This document shows positions 25,651-39,843 of a stretch of DNA of 64,000 nucleotides, piece after piece (positions within the stretch are counted from its first letter, which is position 1; each line of letters begins with the position of its first letter). The translations under genes and the position numbers were made by a program. The stretch is taken from positions 124,001 through 188,000 of the forward strand of contig CAVUYY010000015.1 in the NCBI GenBank assembly GCA_963745775.1, given 5' to 3'. This stretch comes from Gaiellasilicea sp963745775 (GTDB lineage: Bacteria > Actinomycetota > Thermoleophilia > Gaiellales > Gaiellaceae). Below the pieces are notes generated by a model. The model worked only from the letters and a program-made list of their open reading frames with translations, was not told the origin of the DNA and did not search any database.

Positions 25651-26646
25651 GTGTCGATCACCACCACGATCCTCGGCGCCTCCGGGTACTCCGGGCAGGA
25701 GACTCTCGACCGGGTTCTCTCGCACCCCGATCTCGCTCTCGTCGCGCTCGGGTCGGACTCGCTCGCGGGGCGGCCGGCAAGCACGCTCGATCCGCGGCTC
25801 GGCTCGGCCGCCCCCGGCTTCGTCTCGAACGCAGAGGCCGTCGAAACCGGCGCGGAGCTCGTGTTCTCGTGCCTCGACCACGAGCGGTCGGCAGCGCTTA
25901 CCGGAGCTCTAGGCACGATCGTCGTCGATCTCTCGGGTGCACACCGGCTCCGAGACGCGTCGCTCTATCCCGGGTGGTACGGCTTTGAGCACCCCGCCCC
26001 GGAGACGTTGCGTGACTGGAGCTACGCCCTCCCGGAGCTCTTCCCGCCGGCCGGCTCGCTGATCGCAAATCCCGGCTGCTATGCGACAGCCGTCCTCCTC
26101 GCGCTCGAGCCTCTCGCCGAGGCGATCGATCCCGAGTGGGTCGTCGTCGACGCGAAGTCGGGGGTGTCCGGCGCAGGCCGGACACCGAAGGCGAGCTCGC
26201 ACGCCGGCCACGTGCTCGAGAACGTCTCGCCGTACAAGGTCGGTGCGCACCAGCACGCGCCCGAGCTCGAGCAGGCGCTCGGCTACCCGGTCTGCCTGGT
26301 TCCGCACCTCCTCCCCGTGCGTCGTGGATTGATCGCGACCTGCTACCTGCGATCGCGCGGGGGCGCGGACCCGGCCGCGATTCGAACCGCGCTCGAGGCC
26401 GCCTACGAGGCAGCTCCTGCCGTGACCGTGCTGGCGGAGGACGTCGTCCCGGAGCTTTCGCGCGTCCAGGGCACCGACGGCGCCGAGATCGGCGTCTACG
26501 GCGATCGCGCGACCGGAACCGCGATTGTGATCTGCGCAATCGACAATCTCGGCAAGGGCGCGGCCGGCCAGGCCGTCCAGAATGCGAACCTCGCGCTCGG
26601 CCTCCAGGAAACCGCGGGCCTGCGGCTCTCGGGGCTGCTCGTTTGA
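25651..26646 (+). CDS. argC: N-acetyl-gamma-glutamyl-phosphate reductase
   Basis: Third step of the acetylated arginine pathway: NADPH-dependent reduction of acetylglutamyl phosphate to the semialdehyde. The 331-residue enzyme has the dinucleotide-binding start ILGASGYSGQE, the catalytic Cys143 in ANPGCYATA and the SGVSGAGRTPK loop. The GTG is leaderless, 7 nt after the -10. It opens the argCJBDF operon; its TGA overlaps or abuts the argJ start. Confidence 0.97.
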   Translation: MSITTTILGASGYSGQETLDRVLSHPDLALVALGSDSLAGRPASTLDPRLGSAAPGFVSNAEAVETGAELVFSCLDHERSAALTGALGTIVVDLSGAHRLRDASLYPGWYGFEHPAPETLRDWSYALPELFPPAGSLIANPGCYATAVLLALEPLAEAIDPEWVVVDAKSGVSGAGRTPKASSHAGHVLENVSPYKVGAHQHAPELEQALGYPVCLVPHLLPVRRGLIATCYLRSRGGADPAAIRTALEAAYEAAPAVTVLAEDVVPELSRVQGTDGAEIGVYGDRATGTAIVICAIDNLGKGAAGQAVQNANLALGLQETAGLRLSGLLV

Positions 26647-26648
26647 GC

Positions 26649-27806
26649 GTGACCGCACCGAAGCAGTTCGTCGCAGCCGGCGTCCACGCGGGGATCCGAA
26701 GGAACACGAAGGACCTCGCGCTCATCCGCTCGACCGCGCCGGCCGTCGGCGCCGCGCTGTTCACGATCAACCAGGTTCAGGCCGCGCCGGTCGTGATCTC
26801 CAAGGCGCATCTCGAGGTCGCGCAGCCGCAGGCGATCGTGGTCAACTCAGGCGTTGCGAACGCGGCGACCGGCGTGCGGGGGGAGCTCGACGCGCTTGCC
26901 ACCGCTGCCGAGGCGGGCAGGCTCCTCGACCTCGTGGCCGAGGAGGTGCTCGTCCTCTCGACAGGCGTGATCGGAGTGCTCCTCCCGTTGGAGAAGGTGC
27001 TCGGCGGCCTTCGCTCGGCCGCCCCCGCCCTGTCCGCCGAAGGCGGCGCCGACGCGGCGCAGGCGATCCTGACCACGGACACGCGGACGAAGGAGGCGGC
27101 CATATCGCTCGACGGATTCACCGTCGGCGGGATGGCGAAAGGGTCCGGAATGATCCATCCACAACTCGCGACGATGCTCGCCGTGATCACGACGGACTAC
27201 CCGCTCGAGGAGAACGAGCCGCTCGAGCTGCTCCGCCCCGCCGTGGAGTCGAGCTTCAACTCGATCACGGTCGACGGCGAGTGCTCGACGAACGACGCCG
27301 TCTGCCTGCTCGCGAACGGTGCCGCGGGGATCGAGCGCACGGCTGCGAGCGACACCGCCTTCACGCTCGCTCTCTCGCAGGTCTGCCGGGAGCTCTCGAA
27401 GCAGATCGTGGCGGACGGGGAAGGCGCGACCGTCCTCGCCGAGATCGAGGTCTCCGGCGCTGTCGACGACCGCCAGGCGCGCGCGATCGCGGCCCGGATC
27501 GCCACCTCGCCGCTCGTCAAGACGGCGCTCTTCGGGCACGACGCGAACTGGGGACGCGTCCTTTCGGCCGCCGGTTCGGCTCCGTACGGCGAAGGCTTTG
27601 CCAGCGTCGATCCGGCGCTCGTCTCGCTCTCGTACAACGGCACACCGGTGCTCCAGCGGGGATCGCCGCAGGGCGTCGAGCCGGACGTCACGGACGACGC
27701 TTGCCGGATCGAGCTCGACCTCGGGCTCGGCAGCGGCAGCGCGAGCTATCTGACGAGCGACCTCTCCTACGACTACGTGCGGATCAACGCGGACTACCGA
27801 ACGTGA
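26649..27806 (+). CDS. argJ: glutamate N-acetyltransferase (ornithine acetyltransferase)
   Basis: ArgJ moves the acetyl group from acetylornithine to glutamate, closing the cyclic pathway; no argA is visible here. The 385-residue precursor contains the self-cleavage region KGSGMIHPQLATML, whose Thr becomes the N-terminal nucleophile of the beta chain, and SFNSITVDGECSTND in the second half. GTG 26649 is preferred; an in-frame TTG at 26643 overlaps the argC stop and is also possible. The TGA overlaps argB in GTGA. Confidence 0.95.
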   Translation: MTAPKQFVAAGVHAGIRRNTKDLALIRSTAPAVGAALFTINQVQAAPVVISKAHLEVAQPQAIVVNSGVANAATGVRGELDALATAAEAGRLLDLVAEEVLVLSTGVIGVLLPLEKVLGGLRSAAPALSAEGGADAAQAILTTDTRTKEAAISLDGFTVGGMAKGSGMIHPQLATMLAVITTDYPLEENEPLELLRPAVESSFNSITVDGECSTNDAVCLLANGAAGIERTAASDTAFTLALSQVCRELSKQIVADGEGATVLAEIEVSGAVDDRQARAIAARIATSPLVKTALFGHDANWGRVLSAAGSAPYGEGFASVDPALVSLSYNGTPVLQRGSPQGVEPDVTDDACRIELDLGLGSGSASYLTSDLSYDYVRINADYRT

Positions 27807-28486
27807 GCATCGTCGTCGTCAAGGTCGGGGGGGCCGTTGCGGGAGACTCCGCGGCTCAGGTGCTCGCGCTGACGGAGCGGCACCACGTCTGCGTCGTCCA
27901 CGGAGCAGGGCCGCAGATCTCGGCGGAGATGACCCGGCTCGGGATTCCCGTCCACTTTGTCCACGGGCGCCGGGTCACGAGCGCCGAAGGGCTCGAAGCG
28001 GTGCGTCGCTGCCTGGCCGCGGTGAACGCCGATCTCTGCGAAGCGCTCGGCGAGCTCGCCGTCCCGCTCTTCGGCGACGAGATCGGCCTGACGGCCACTC
28101 GAGTGCCGGAGCTCGGGCTCGTCGGCGAGGCCCTGCCGAGCAGGCCGCCCGCAGTTGCGGCCGCCCTCGCGGTCGGACGCGTCCCGGTCGTCGCCCCGCT
28201 CGGCAGCGCGGTCGGAGGGCGCGGCGACCCGCTGAACCTGAACGCAGACGACGCAGCGTCCGCCCTCGCCCTCGGGCTCGGCGCGGAGCGGCTCCACTTT
28301 CTCAGCGACATGCCGGGCCTGCTGCTCGGCGGCAGGGTCGCCAAGTCGATCGAGGCGGCCGAGGCCGAGCGGCTGCTCGACACGGGTGTGCTCGTCGGTG
28401 GGATCGTCCCGAAGCTCCGCGCCGCGATCGACGCGGCGCGTGGCGGGGTCGAGGCCGAGGTCGGCAGGACTGCGGTGCTCGTGTGA
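27803..28486 (+). CDS. argB: acetylglutamate kinase, short form
   Basis: Phosphorylates N-acetylglutamate. The 227-residue protein shows the amino-acid kinase fold: VKVGGAVAG, VVHGAGPQIS, LNLNADDAASALA and LSDMPGLLL, then GGIVPKLRAA. It begins directly at the first beta strand, whereas arginine-inhibited enzymes of about 290-300 residues have an extra N-terminal helix used for hexamer formation and feedback. It may therefore be arginine-insensitive (inference), leaving control to ArgR. The GTG overlaps argJ and the TGA overlaps argD. Confidence 0.9.
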   Translation: MSIVVVKVGGAVAGDSAAQVLALTERHHVCVVHGAGPQISAEMTRLGIPVHFVHGRRVTSAEGLEAVRRCLAAVNADLCEALGELAVPLFGDEIGLTATRVPELGLVGEALPSRPPAVAAALAVGRVPVVAPLGSAVGGRGDPLNLNADDAASALALGLGAERLHFLSDMPGLLLGGRVAKSIEAAEAERLLDTGVLVGGIVPKLRAAIDAARGGVEAEVGRTAVLV

Positions 28487-29634
28487 GCACGCTCGCATTC
28501 CCCGCCCTCCTGCCGACCTATGCGCGCGCGGACGTCACGTTCGTCTCCGGCGAGGGCTGCTGGCTCACGGACACAGCCGGCAAGCGCTACCTCGACCTGC
28601 TCGGCGGGATCGCCGTCGTCTCGCTCGGACACCGCCATCCGGCGCCACTCGCCGCTGCGCACGGCCAGCTCGACGCGCTCTGGCACGTGTCGAACCTCTA
28701 CGGCTCCGAGCCGATGGCCACGCTCGCGGCACTCCTCTCGGAGCGCTGTGTCGCATCTGGGTGGGGTGGCTCCCGCGCGTTCTTCTGCAACTCCGGCGCC
28801 GAGGCCGTCGAGGCTGCGCTCAAGTGGGCACGCAAAGCGACCGGAAGACCGGAAGTGGTCGCGCTCGAGAACTCGTTCCACGGCCGGACCCACGGCGCGC
28901 TCGCGGTCACCGGACAGCCGGCGAAACGCGCCGCCTGGGAGCCTCTCGCTCCTGTCGCACGCTTCGCCATCCTCAACGACGTCCCCTCGCTCGAAGAACT
29001 CGTAGGCCCGCAGACGGCCGCAATCCTGATCGAGCCCGTTCAAGGCGAAGGCGGGATCCACCCCGCCGACGAGGCGTTCCTCACCGCGGCCCGCGTCCTC
29101 GCGGACGAGCACGGCGCCCTCCTCCTCTACGACGAGGTGCAGAGCGGCATCGGCCGGACGGGAACGTTCTTCGCCTGGGAGGAGAGCGGCGTCGCGCCCG
29201 ACGCACTCACCCTCGCGAAGGGGCTCGCGAACGGGCTCCCGATCGGCGCGCTCCTCGTCTCCGACCGCGCCCCCGAGGGTCTCGTCGCAGGCGATCACGG
29301 CAGCACGTTCGGTGGCAACCCCGTGGCCTGTGCGGCTGCGTGCGCGGTGGTGGAGGCGATCGACGCCGAACTGCTCGCGGATGTCGTGACGAAGGGAGTC
29401 GCGCTCGGCGCCGGCCTGGCGGAGTTACCGGGCGTGGAGCTCGTGCGCGGCCGCGGCCTGATGCTCGGCGCCGAGCTCGACCGGCCGGCCGGACCGGTTT
29501 CAGCCTTGGCGCTCGAGGCGGGTCTGCTCGTCGGCACCGCCGGCGACCATGTCCTCCGCCTCGTGCCGCCGCTCACGATCACCGCAGAAGAACTCGAGCA
29601 CGGCCTCTCGCTTCTCCGGGAGATCCTCGGATGA
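28483..29634 (+). CDS. argD: acetylornithine aminotransferase
   Basis: Transfers the amino group of glutamate to acetylglutamate semialdehyde using PLP. The 383-residue class III aminotransferase has GGIAVVSLGHRHPA, FFCNSGAEAVEAALKWAR, EPVQGEGGIHPA, LLYDEVQSGIGRTG and the PLP lysine K246 in LTLAKGLANG, followed by HGSTFGGNPVACAA. Starts with GTG overlapping argB; stop overlaps the argF ATG. Confidence 0.96.
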   Translation: MSTLAFPALLPTYARADVTFVSGEGCWLTDTAGKRYLDLLGGIAVVSLGHRHPAPLAAAHGQLDALWHVSNLYGSEPMATLAALLSERCVASGWGGSRAFFCNSGAEAVEAALKWARKATGRPEVVALENSFHGRTHGALAVTGQPAKRAAWEPLAPVARFAILNDVPSLEELVGPQTAAILIEPVQGEGGIHPADEAFLTAARVLADEHGALLLYDEVQSGIGRTGTFFAWEESGVAPDALTLAKGLANGLPIGALLVSDRAPEGLVAGDHGSTFGGNPVACAAACAVVEAIDAELLADVVTKGVALGAGLAELPGVELVRGRGLMLGAELDRPAGPVSALALEAGLLVGTAGDHVLRLVPPLTITAEELEHGLSLLREILG

Positions 29635-30531
29635 GGCTGCCCGACGTGCTCTCCGTGGATCTTCGCGGCCGCTCGATCCTGCGGACGACCGATCTCGTGG
29701 CAGCCGAGCTCGAGGCGATCCTCGCGCTCACGGACGAGCTGAAGGCGAGACCGCGCGCTGTCCCCAGGCCGCTCGAGGGGACGACGCTCGGGCTTCTCTT
29801 CCGCAAGCACTCGACCCGGACGCGCGTCTCGCTCGCCGCGGCCGCCGCCCAGCTCGGGGTGACCGCGATCGACCTTCCGGGCGACCAGCTCCAGCTTGCC
29901 CGCGGCGAGTCGATGAACGACACCGCCCGCGTGCTCTCCGGCTACCTCGACGCGATCGCGATCCGGACCTTCGCGCACGCCGAGGTGGAGGCGTTCGCCG
30001 AGATCGCGAGCATCCCGGTGCTGAACGCGCTCACCGACGAGGCCCACCCGCTCCAGGCGATAGCGGACGTCCAGACGATCCGGGAGCGACTCGGAGGGAT
30101 CGAAGGCGTCACGGTGGCCTGGGTCGGCGACGGCAACAACGTGTGCGTCTCGCTCGCCGAGGCATGCGAGCTGCTCGGCGCGAACTTCGTCTGCGCGTCG
30201 CCGGAGGGCTATGAGCCGCCGGGTCTCGAGGTCGGTGCGCGACCCGCGCGACGCGGTCGCCGGTGCGGACGTGGTCGTCACCGACGTGTGGGCGAGCATG
30301 GGGCAGGAGGCCGAGCGCCGGGAGCGGCTGCGCGCCTTCGCAGGCTACTGCGTCGACGCCGACCTGCTCGAGCTCGCCGATCGAGATGCGATCGCTCTCC
30401 ACTGCCTTCCCGCCCATCCGGGCGAGGAGATCGCGGCGGAGGTGCTCTACGGGCCGCGGAGCGCTGCCTGGGACGCGGCGGAGAACCGGCTGCACACCGC
30501 GAAAGCCCTCCTCCAGCTCACCCTTTCATAG
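29631..30531 (+). CDS. argF: ornithine carbamoyltransferase, one frame shift
   Basis: Joins carbamoyl phosphate to ornithine. ATG 29631 starts a standard N-terminal half with the carbamoyl-phosphate loop HSTRTR and the ALTDEAHPLQAIADVQTI segment. Near 30233, just after PPGLEV, the frame moves by one base and continues as VRDPRDAVAGADVVVTDVWASMGQE to the catalytic HCLPAH loop and the end at 30531. Joined length is about 299 residues, normal for the family. An otherwise complete, essential-pathway gene in the middle of an intact operon makes a sequencing indel the likely cause. Confidence 0.92.
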
Positions 30532-30559
30532 CGTCGACCATGCTCAGTATGCTACGGTG
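30525..30559 (+). promoter_or_regulatory. argR promoter with ARG-box-like sites
   Basis: TTCATA (30525-30530), 17 nt, TATGCT (30548-30553), then 6 nt to the ATG. Over and after the -10 lie ATGCTCAGTATGCT and, across the start codon, TGATGCATAAGATGCA, each containing ATGC/GCAT half-sites like those at carA/argC. Autoregulation by ArgR is the simplest reading. Confidence 0.6.
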
Positions 30560-31033
30560 ATGCATAAGATGCAGAGGCGCCAACGCCAAGCAGCGATCCT
30601 CGAGCTGGTGCGTGGCCGCGCGTTGTCGACGCAGGCCGAGGTCGCGGACGCGCTGCGGGCATCCGGTTTCGAGGTCGTCCAGACGACCGTCTCCCGCGAC
30701 ATCGCCGAGCTCGGGCTCGTCAAGGTCCGAGCGGCGGACGGCCGGCTCGCCTACGCGCTCGCGGGCTCGGCCGGCTCCGGGACTCCGCCACGGCTCGGCG
30801 CAGCGGTCCGCCGCTTCGCGCTCTCGGTCGAGGCGGCGGGCGCGCTCGTCGTCGTCCACACCCCGTCGGGGTACGCGAGCGCGCTCGCGCAGGCCCTCGA
30901 CGAGGCCTCTCTGCCGTCGGTGGCCGGTACGATCGCCGGGGACAACGTGATCTTCATCGCTCCGCGGAACGGCACGAGCGCAGTCGTGCTCCGGGACGAG
31001 CTGAACGGGCACCTGCTGGAGGGGGCTGCGTGA
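30560..31033 (+). CDS. argR: arginine repressor
   Basis: The 157-residue protein has an N-terminal winged helix with the recognition helix TTVSRDIAELGLVKV and a C-terminal oligomerisation/arginine-binding domain with VVHTPSGYASALAQALD and GTIAGDNVIFIAPRN. It binds ARG boxes as a hexamer when arginine is plentiful. ATG 30560 (alternative 30569) is leaderless. It lies inside the operon it should control and its TGA overlaps argG in GTGA. Confidence 0.96.
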   Translation: MHKMQRRQRQAAILELVRGRALSTQAEVADALRASGFEVVQTTVSRDIAELGLVKVRAADGRLAYALAGSAGSGTPPRLGAAVRRFALSVEAAGALVVVHTPSGYASALAQALDEASLPSVAGTIAGDNVIFIAPRNGTSAVVLRDELNGHLLEGAA

Positions 31034-32235
31034 GCGGGACCGCCGTCCTCGCCTATTCGGGTGGACTCGACACGAGCTGCGCGATCGCGTGGTTGAAGGA
31101 GGACTACGGCTTCGAGAGCGTGGTCGCCGTCCTGGTCGACGTCGGCCAGGAGTTCGACGTCGAGGCGTCGATCGCCCGCGGCTACGCGGCTGGCGCCGAC
31201 GACGTCCTGCTCCTCGATCGCAAGCACGCGTTCGCCGACGAGCAGTGCGCCCAGGCGATCAAGACGAACGCGCTCTACGAGGGCCGCTATCCGCTCGTCT
31301 CGGCGCTCTCGCGGCCGGTGATCGCCGAGGCGGTCGCGGAGGTCGCCGTCGAGCTCGGCGCCGATGCCCTCGTCCACGGCTGCACCGGGAAGGGCAACGA
31401 CCAGCTTCGCTTCGAGCTCGCCTTCCGCTCGCACTATCCCGGGGTGCGGGTGATCGCGCCGCTGCGCGACCGGATCTGGACCCGGGAGGAGGAGATCGAC
31501 TACGCGCTGGCGCGCGGGATCCCGGTCACCCACACCGCCGCCTCGCCGTTCTCGATCGACGAGAACCTCTTCGGGCGTGCAATCGAGGCGGGCGTGCTCG
31601 AGGATCCGTGGGCGGCGCCGCCCGAGGAGCCGTATGCGCTCACGGCCGATCCCGCAACCGCGCCCGCACCCGTCGAGCTCGTGCTCGGCTTCGAGGCGGG
31701 CACGCCCGTCTCGCTCGACGGCGAAGCGCTCGGTCTTGCAGAGCTGATCGGCCGCCTCAACGCGCTCGCGGGCGTCTACGGGATCGGCCGGATCGACATG
31801 ATCGAGAACCGCGCCGTCGGGATCAAGAGCCGGGAGGTCTACGAAGCGCCCGCTGCGATCGTCCTGATCGAGGCGCATCGCGCCCTCGAGGACGTCGTCC
31901 TGACCAAGGACGAGGCGCGTGTGAAGCACGGACTCGAGCAGCGCTGGACCGAGCTGGTCTACGAGGGGCAGTGGCACGCACCCGTGCGGGCCGCAATCGA
32001 CGCGTTCGTCGATACGACCCAGGAGCTCGTCACCGGTGAGGTGCGGGTCGAGCTGCGCCCGAACGCCGTCGTCGTGACCGGCCGTCGCGCACCGACGATG
32101 CTCTACGCCGAGCGACTCGCCTCCTACGGGACAGGCGAGACCTTCCCCCACGAGGCCGCCGAGGGGTTCATCCGGATCGCGTCGCTCGAGTCGGAGCTCG
32201 TCGCCGCTCGAAACCGCGCCCGCCAGCCCGCGTGA
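31030..32235 (+). CDS. argG: argininosuccinate synthase
   Basis: ATP-dependent condensation of citrulline and aspartate. The 401-residue enzyme has the PP-loop AYSGGLDTS (8-16), HGCTGKGNDQLRFE and the citrulline-site region YGIGRIDMIENR. GTG start overlaps argR; stop overlaps argH. Length and motifs are typical. Confidence 0.97.
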   Translation: MSGTAVLAYSGGLDTSCAIAWLKEDYGFESVVAVLVDVGQEFDVEASIARGYAAGADDVLLLDRKHAFADEQCAQAIKTNALYEGRYPLVSALSRPVIAEAVAEVAVELGADALVHGCTGKGNDQLRFELAFRSHYPGVRVIAPLRDRIWTREEEIDYALARGIPVTHTAASPFSIDENLFGRAIEAGVLEDPWAAPPEEPYALTADPATAPAPVELVLGFEAGTPVSLDGEALGLAELIGRLNALAGVYGIGRIDMIENRAVGIKSREVYEAPAAIVLIEAHRALEDVVLTKDEARVKHGLEQRWTELVYEGQWHAPVRAAIDAFVDTTQELVTGEVRVELRPNAVVVTGRRAPTMLYAERLASYGTGETFPHEAAEGFIRIASLESELVAARNRARQPA

Positions 32236-33410
32236 GCCTCTGGTCAGCACGGGTCGCCGAAGGACTCCACCCCGTGGTGACCGACTTCCTCCGCGCCGAC
32301 GACGGCGAGCTCCTCCCCTACGACTGCGCGGCGACCGTCGAGCACGCAACCAGGCTGCACGTCGCAGGGCTGCTGAGCGCCGACGAGCTGGCCGAGGTCG
32401 CCGAGTCGCTGGCCGGCGAGGTCGAGCTGCTCGACTCCGACGAGGACGTCCATTCGGCGCTCGAGCGGCACCTCGGCGAGGTCGGCCGCAAGATCCATGC
32501 CGGGCGCTCGCGGAACGACCAGGTCGCCGCGGCGCTCAGGCTCTACGTCACCGATGCCTGCGCCGAGGCGCGGGCCAATATCGAGCTGCTTTCAGCCCTT
32601 CTGCTCCAGCGAGCGGTCGCCGAGGACGCAACCGTGATGCCCGGCTACACCCACCTCCAGCGCGCCCAGCCAGTCACGCTCGGCCACCACCTCCGCGCCT
32701 GGGCGGCCATGCTCGACCGGGACCACGTCCGTTTCGAGCCGCCCACGGGCAGCCCGCTCGGCTCGGCGGCGCTGGCCGGGACGACGCTCCCGATCCCGCC
32801 GCCCCGCGATCAGATCCCGAACTCGCTCGACGCCGTCGCAGACCGCGACTTTGCGCTCGACTACCTCTACGCCGCCGCCGTCCTCTTCGTCCACCTCTCG
32901 CGGATTGCCGAGGAGCTGGTGCTCTGGGTCACCTCCGAGTTCGGCTTCGCGCGTCTCCCCGAGACCGCGGCGACCGGTTCCTCCATGATGCCGCACAAGC
33001 TGAACCCCGACGTCGCCGAGCTCGTCCGCGGCAAGGCCGGAACTGCGATCGGGAGGCTGACCGGTCTCCTCGCGACGGTGAAGGCGCTGCCGCTCGCCTA
33101 CGACCGAGATCTCCAGGAGGACAAACCGCCCGTCTTCGCCGCCCGCAAGGACGTCGCCGGTGCCCTCGGGGCCCTGACCGTCCTGCTCGCCGACCTCGAC
33201 TTCGACCGAGAGCAGCTTGCGGCCGCTGCTGCCGACCCCAACATGCTCGCCACGGACGCCGCCGAAGCGCTCGTCGCCGACGGCCTCCCGTTCCGCGATG
33301 CCTATACGCGAATCGCCGCGTCGATCCGGGACGGCAGCTTCCAGCCTGGGACGACAGCCGCCGAGAGCGTCGCGGCTCGGATCAGGCGGCAGCGCGTTGC
33401 CAAGGGCTAG
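32232..33410 (+). CDS. argH: argininosuccinate lyase
   Basis: Splits argininosuccinate to arginine and fumarate, the last step of the pathway. The 392-residue protein has the fumarase-superfamily regions: EDVHSALERHL, GRSRNDQVAAALR, the catalytic His in MPGYTHLQRAQP, and the flexible loop GSSMMPHKLNPD with its catalytic Ser near 249. It is about 60-70 residues shorter than E. coli ArgH, mainly in terminal regions. The start overlaps argG in GTGA. It ends convergently, overlapping hxlR by 4 nt. Confidence 0.95.
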   Translation: MSLWSARVAEGLHPVVTDFLRADDGELLPYDCAATVEHATRLHVAGLLSADELAEVAESLAGEVELLDSDEDVHSALERHLGEVGRKIHAGRSRNDQVAAALRLYVTDACAEARANIELLSALLLQRAVAEDATVMPGYTHLQRAQPVTLGHHLRAWAAMLDRDHVRFEPPTGSPLGSAALAGTTLPIPPPRDQIPNSLDAVADRDFALDYLYAAAVLFVHLSRIAEELVLWVTSEFGFARLPETAATGSSMMPHKLNPDVAELVRGKAGTAIGRLTGLLATVKALPLAYDRDLQEDKPPVFAARKDVAGALGALTVLLADLDFDREQLAAAAADPNMLATDAAEALVADGLPFRDAYTRIAASIRDGSFQPGTTAAESVAARIRRQRVAKG

Positions 33411-33757
33411 CGCCCCGGCGCCGGTACGGCCACCAGCCAGGAGCGCCCGAACACCGTCATCGCATCGATGATCGGCAGGAGCTCGCGACCCTTCTCGGTC
33501 AGCTCGTACTCGACCCTCGGCGGTGCTTCGGGGTAGCTGTGCCGGCGAACGATCGACCCACGCTCCAGCGCCCGGAGCCGCTCGGCAAGAGTCCTGCTGC
33601 TGATCCCGGCGCAGGAGTGCTCGAGCTCTCGAAAGCGTCGCGTCCCCGCTGCGAGGTCGTAGATCAGCAGCGCGGTCCACTTGGCGCCGAGGATCTCGGC
33701 GGACGCGGCGACCGCGTCGCGTCGTGCATCCGTGAGGTCGAGAGTCTGGCTTCTCAT
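33407..33757 (-). CDS. HxlR-family winged-helix regulator
   Basis: The 116-residue protein is a single HxlR-type MarR-like winged helix: ILGAKWTALLIYDLAAGTRRFRELEH, ISSRTLAERLRALE and VEYELTEKGRELLPIIDAM. Cys in ELEHSCAG could serve as a redox sensor, as in some HxlR proteins (inference). The ATG overlaps the gltD stop in ATGA, so it is the last gene of the gltBD operon. Its target is unknown; operon self-control is plausible. Confidence 0.88.
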   Translation of the reverse strand: MRSQTLDLTDARRDAVAASAEILGAKWTALLIYDLAAGTRRFRELEHSCAGISSRTLAERLRALERGSIVRRHSYPEAPPRVEYELTEKGRELLPIIDAMTVFGRSWLVAVPAPGR

Positions 33758-35189
33758 GCGTGAATGGTATCCCGGAGAACCGACCGCGATTCCGCGGCGA
33801 GCCACTCGTCGACGACGCTCGCGCAGCGGCGGCCCTCGTCGATGGCCCACACGACGAGCGACTGACCGCGCCGCGCGTCGCCGGCGGCGAAGACGCCACG
33901 CGCCGCTGTCGCAAAGGTCGGGGCAGCAGCGTTGCCACGTTCATCGAGCTCGACCCCGAGCTGCTCGAGCACCCTCGGCTCCGGCCCGAGGAATCCCATC
34001 GCGAGCAGGACGAGCTCGGCGGGATGCTGCTCTTCGGTCCCGCCGATCGGCTCGAACGGCGGGACGCCTCCGTTGCGCAGCCAGTGGATGCTCTCGACCC
34101 GCCCGTCCCGGCCTGAGAGCGCCGTCGTCGAGACCGAGAAGTCTCGGTCGCCGCCCTCCTTCAACGCGTACGAGGTCCGCAGCTTCATCGGCCAGCGGGG
34201 CCAGGGCGTGACGTCGTCCGCGCGCCGAGGCGGCGGCTCGCCGAGCAGCTCGATCTGGGTCACGGAGGCGGCCCGCTCGCGGTGAGCCTGGCCGATGCAG
34301 TCGGCACCCGTGTCGCCGCCGCCGATCACGACCACGCTCTTCCCGGCGGCGGAGATCGGCCGGTCGGGCGGGGGGCCGCCGCTCACCGAGCGGTTGCGCT
34401 GGTAGAGGTACTCGAGCGCGAAATGGACGCCGTCGAGCTCCCGGCCCGGCACGGGCAGGTCGCGCGGGACGCGCGAGCCGATCCCGACGACCACGGCGTC
34501 GTGGCGGGAGCGCAACTCAGCCGCGTCGACGGTGGTTCCCACGTCGACGCCGAAGCGGAACTCGACGCCCTCGGCCGCGAGCTGCTCGAGCCGGCGCTCG
34601 ACGACCTCCTTTTCGATCTTGAAGTCCGGCACACCAAACCGGACGAGGCCGCCGCCCGCCTCGTCTCGCTCGTAGACGGTCACGGAGTGACCGCGGCGGT
34701 TCAGCTGCTGGGCACACGCGAGCCCCGCCGGGCCGGAGCCGATGACCGCGACCGTGCGCCCGGTGCGCGTCTCCGGCGGCTGCGGGGCGATCCAACCCTC
34801 CTCCCAGGCGCGATCGACGATCGCGGCCTCGATCTGCTTGATCGTGACGGCATTGCCCTCGTCGATCTCGAGCACGCAGGCCGCCTCGCAGGGGGCAGGG
34901 CACAGCCGGCCGGTGAGCTCGGGAAAGTTGTTAGTCCTATGCAGCTGGACGATCGCCTCCCGCCAGCGATCCCGATAGACGAGGTCGTTCCACTCCGGGA
35001 TGAGGTTGCCGAGCGGACAGCCGTGGTGGCAGAACGGGACCCCACACTCCATGCAACGGGCCCCCTGGGCACGGAGCCCCACGAGCGGAAGCGTCCCGAC
35101 GAACTCGCGGTGGTCGCCCACGCGCTCGTCGGGAGCGCGCTCGGGAGCCTCCTCGCGGTCGTGCTTCAGGAAACCGCCGACCTTGCCCA

Positions 35190-35190
<1 letters not shown>
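33754..35190 (-). CDS. gltD: glutamate synthase small subunit
   Basis: The NADPH-oxidising subunit that feeds electrons to GltB. The 478-residue protein has N-terminal Cys clusters for 4Fe-4S centres (CMECGVPFCHHGCP and CPAPCEAACV), an FAD site (VAVIGSGPAGLACAQQL) and an NADPH site (VVVIGGGDTGADCIG), and ends GVFAAGDARRGQSLVVWAI. The ATG at 35190 overlaps the gltB stop. The frame is intact. Confidence 0.97.
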
Positions 35191-39746
<4,556 letters not shown>

Positions 39747-39843
39747 CGTCGCCCTCCATCGGGGAAGCGCATCGCTTTAGAGAGTAAAGCATCACCGGAG
39801 GTCGTGGGCCGGGGGCGACGCACGCCCCCGGCCCTTCTCGGTC

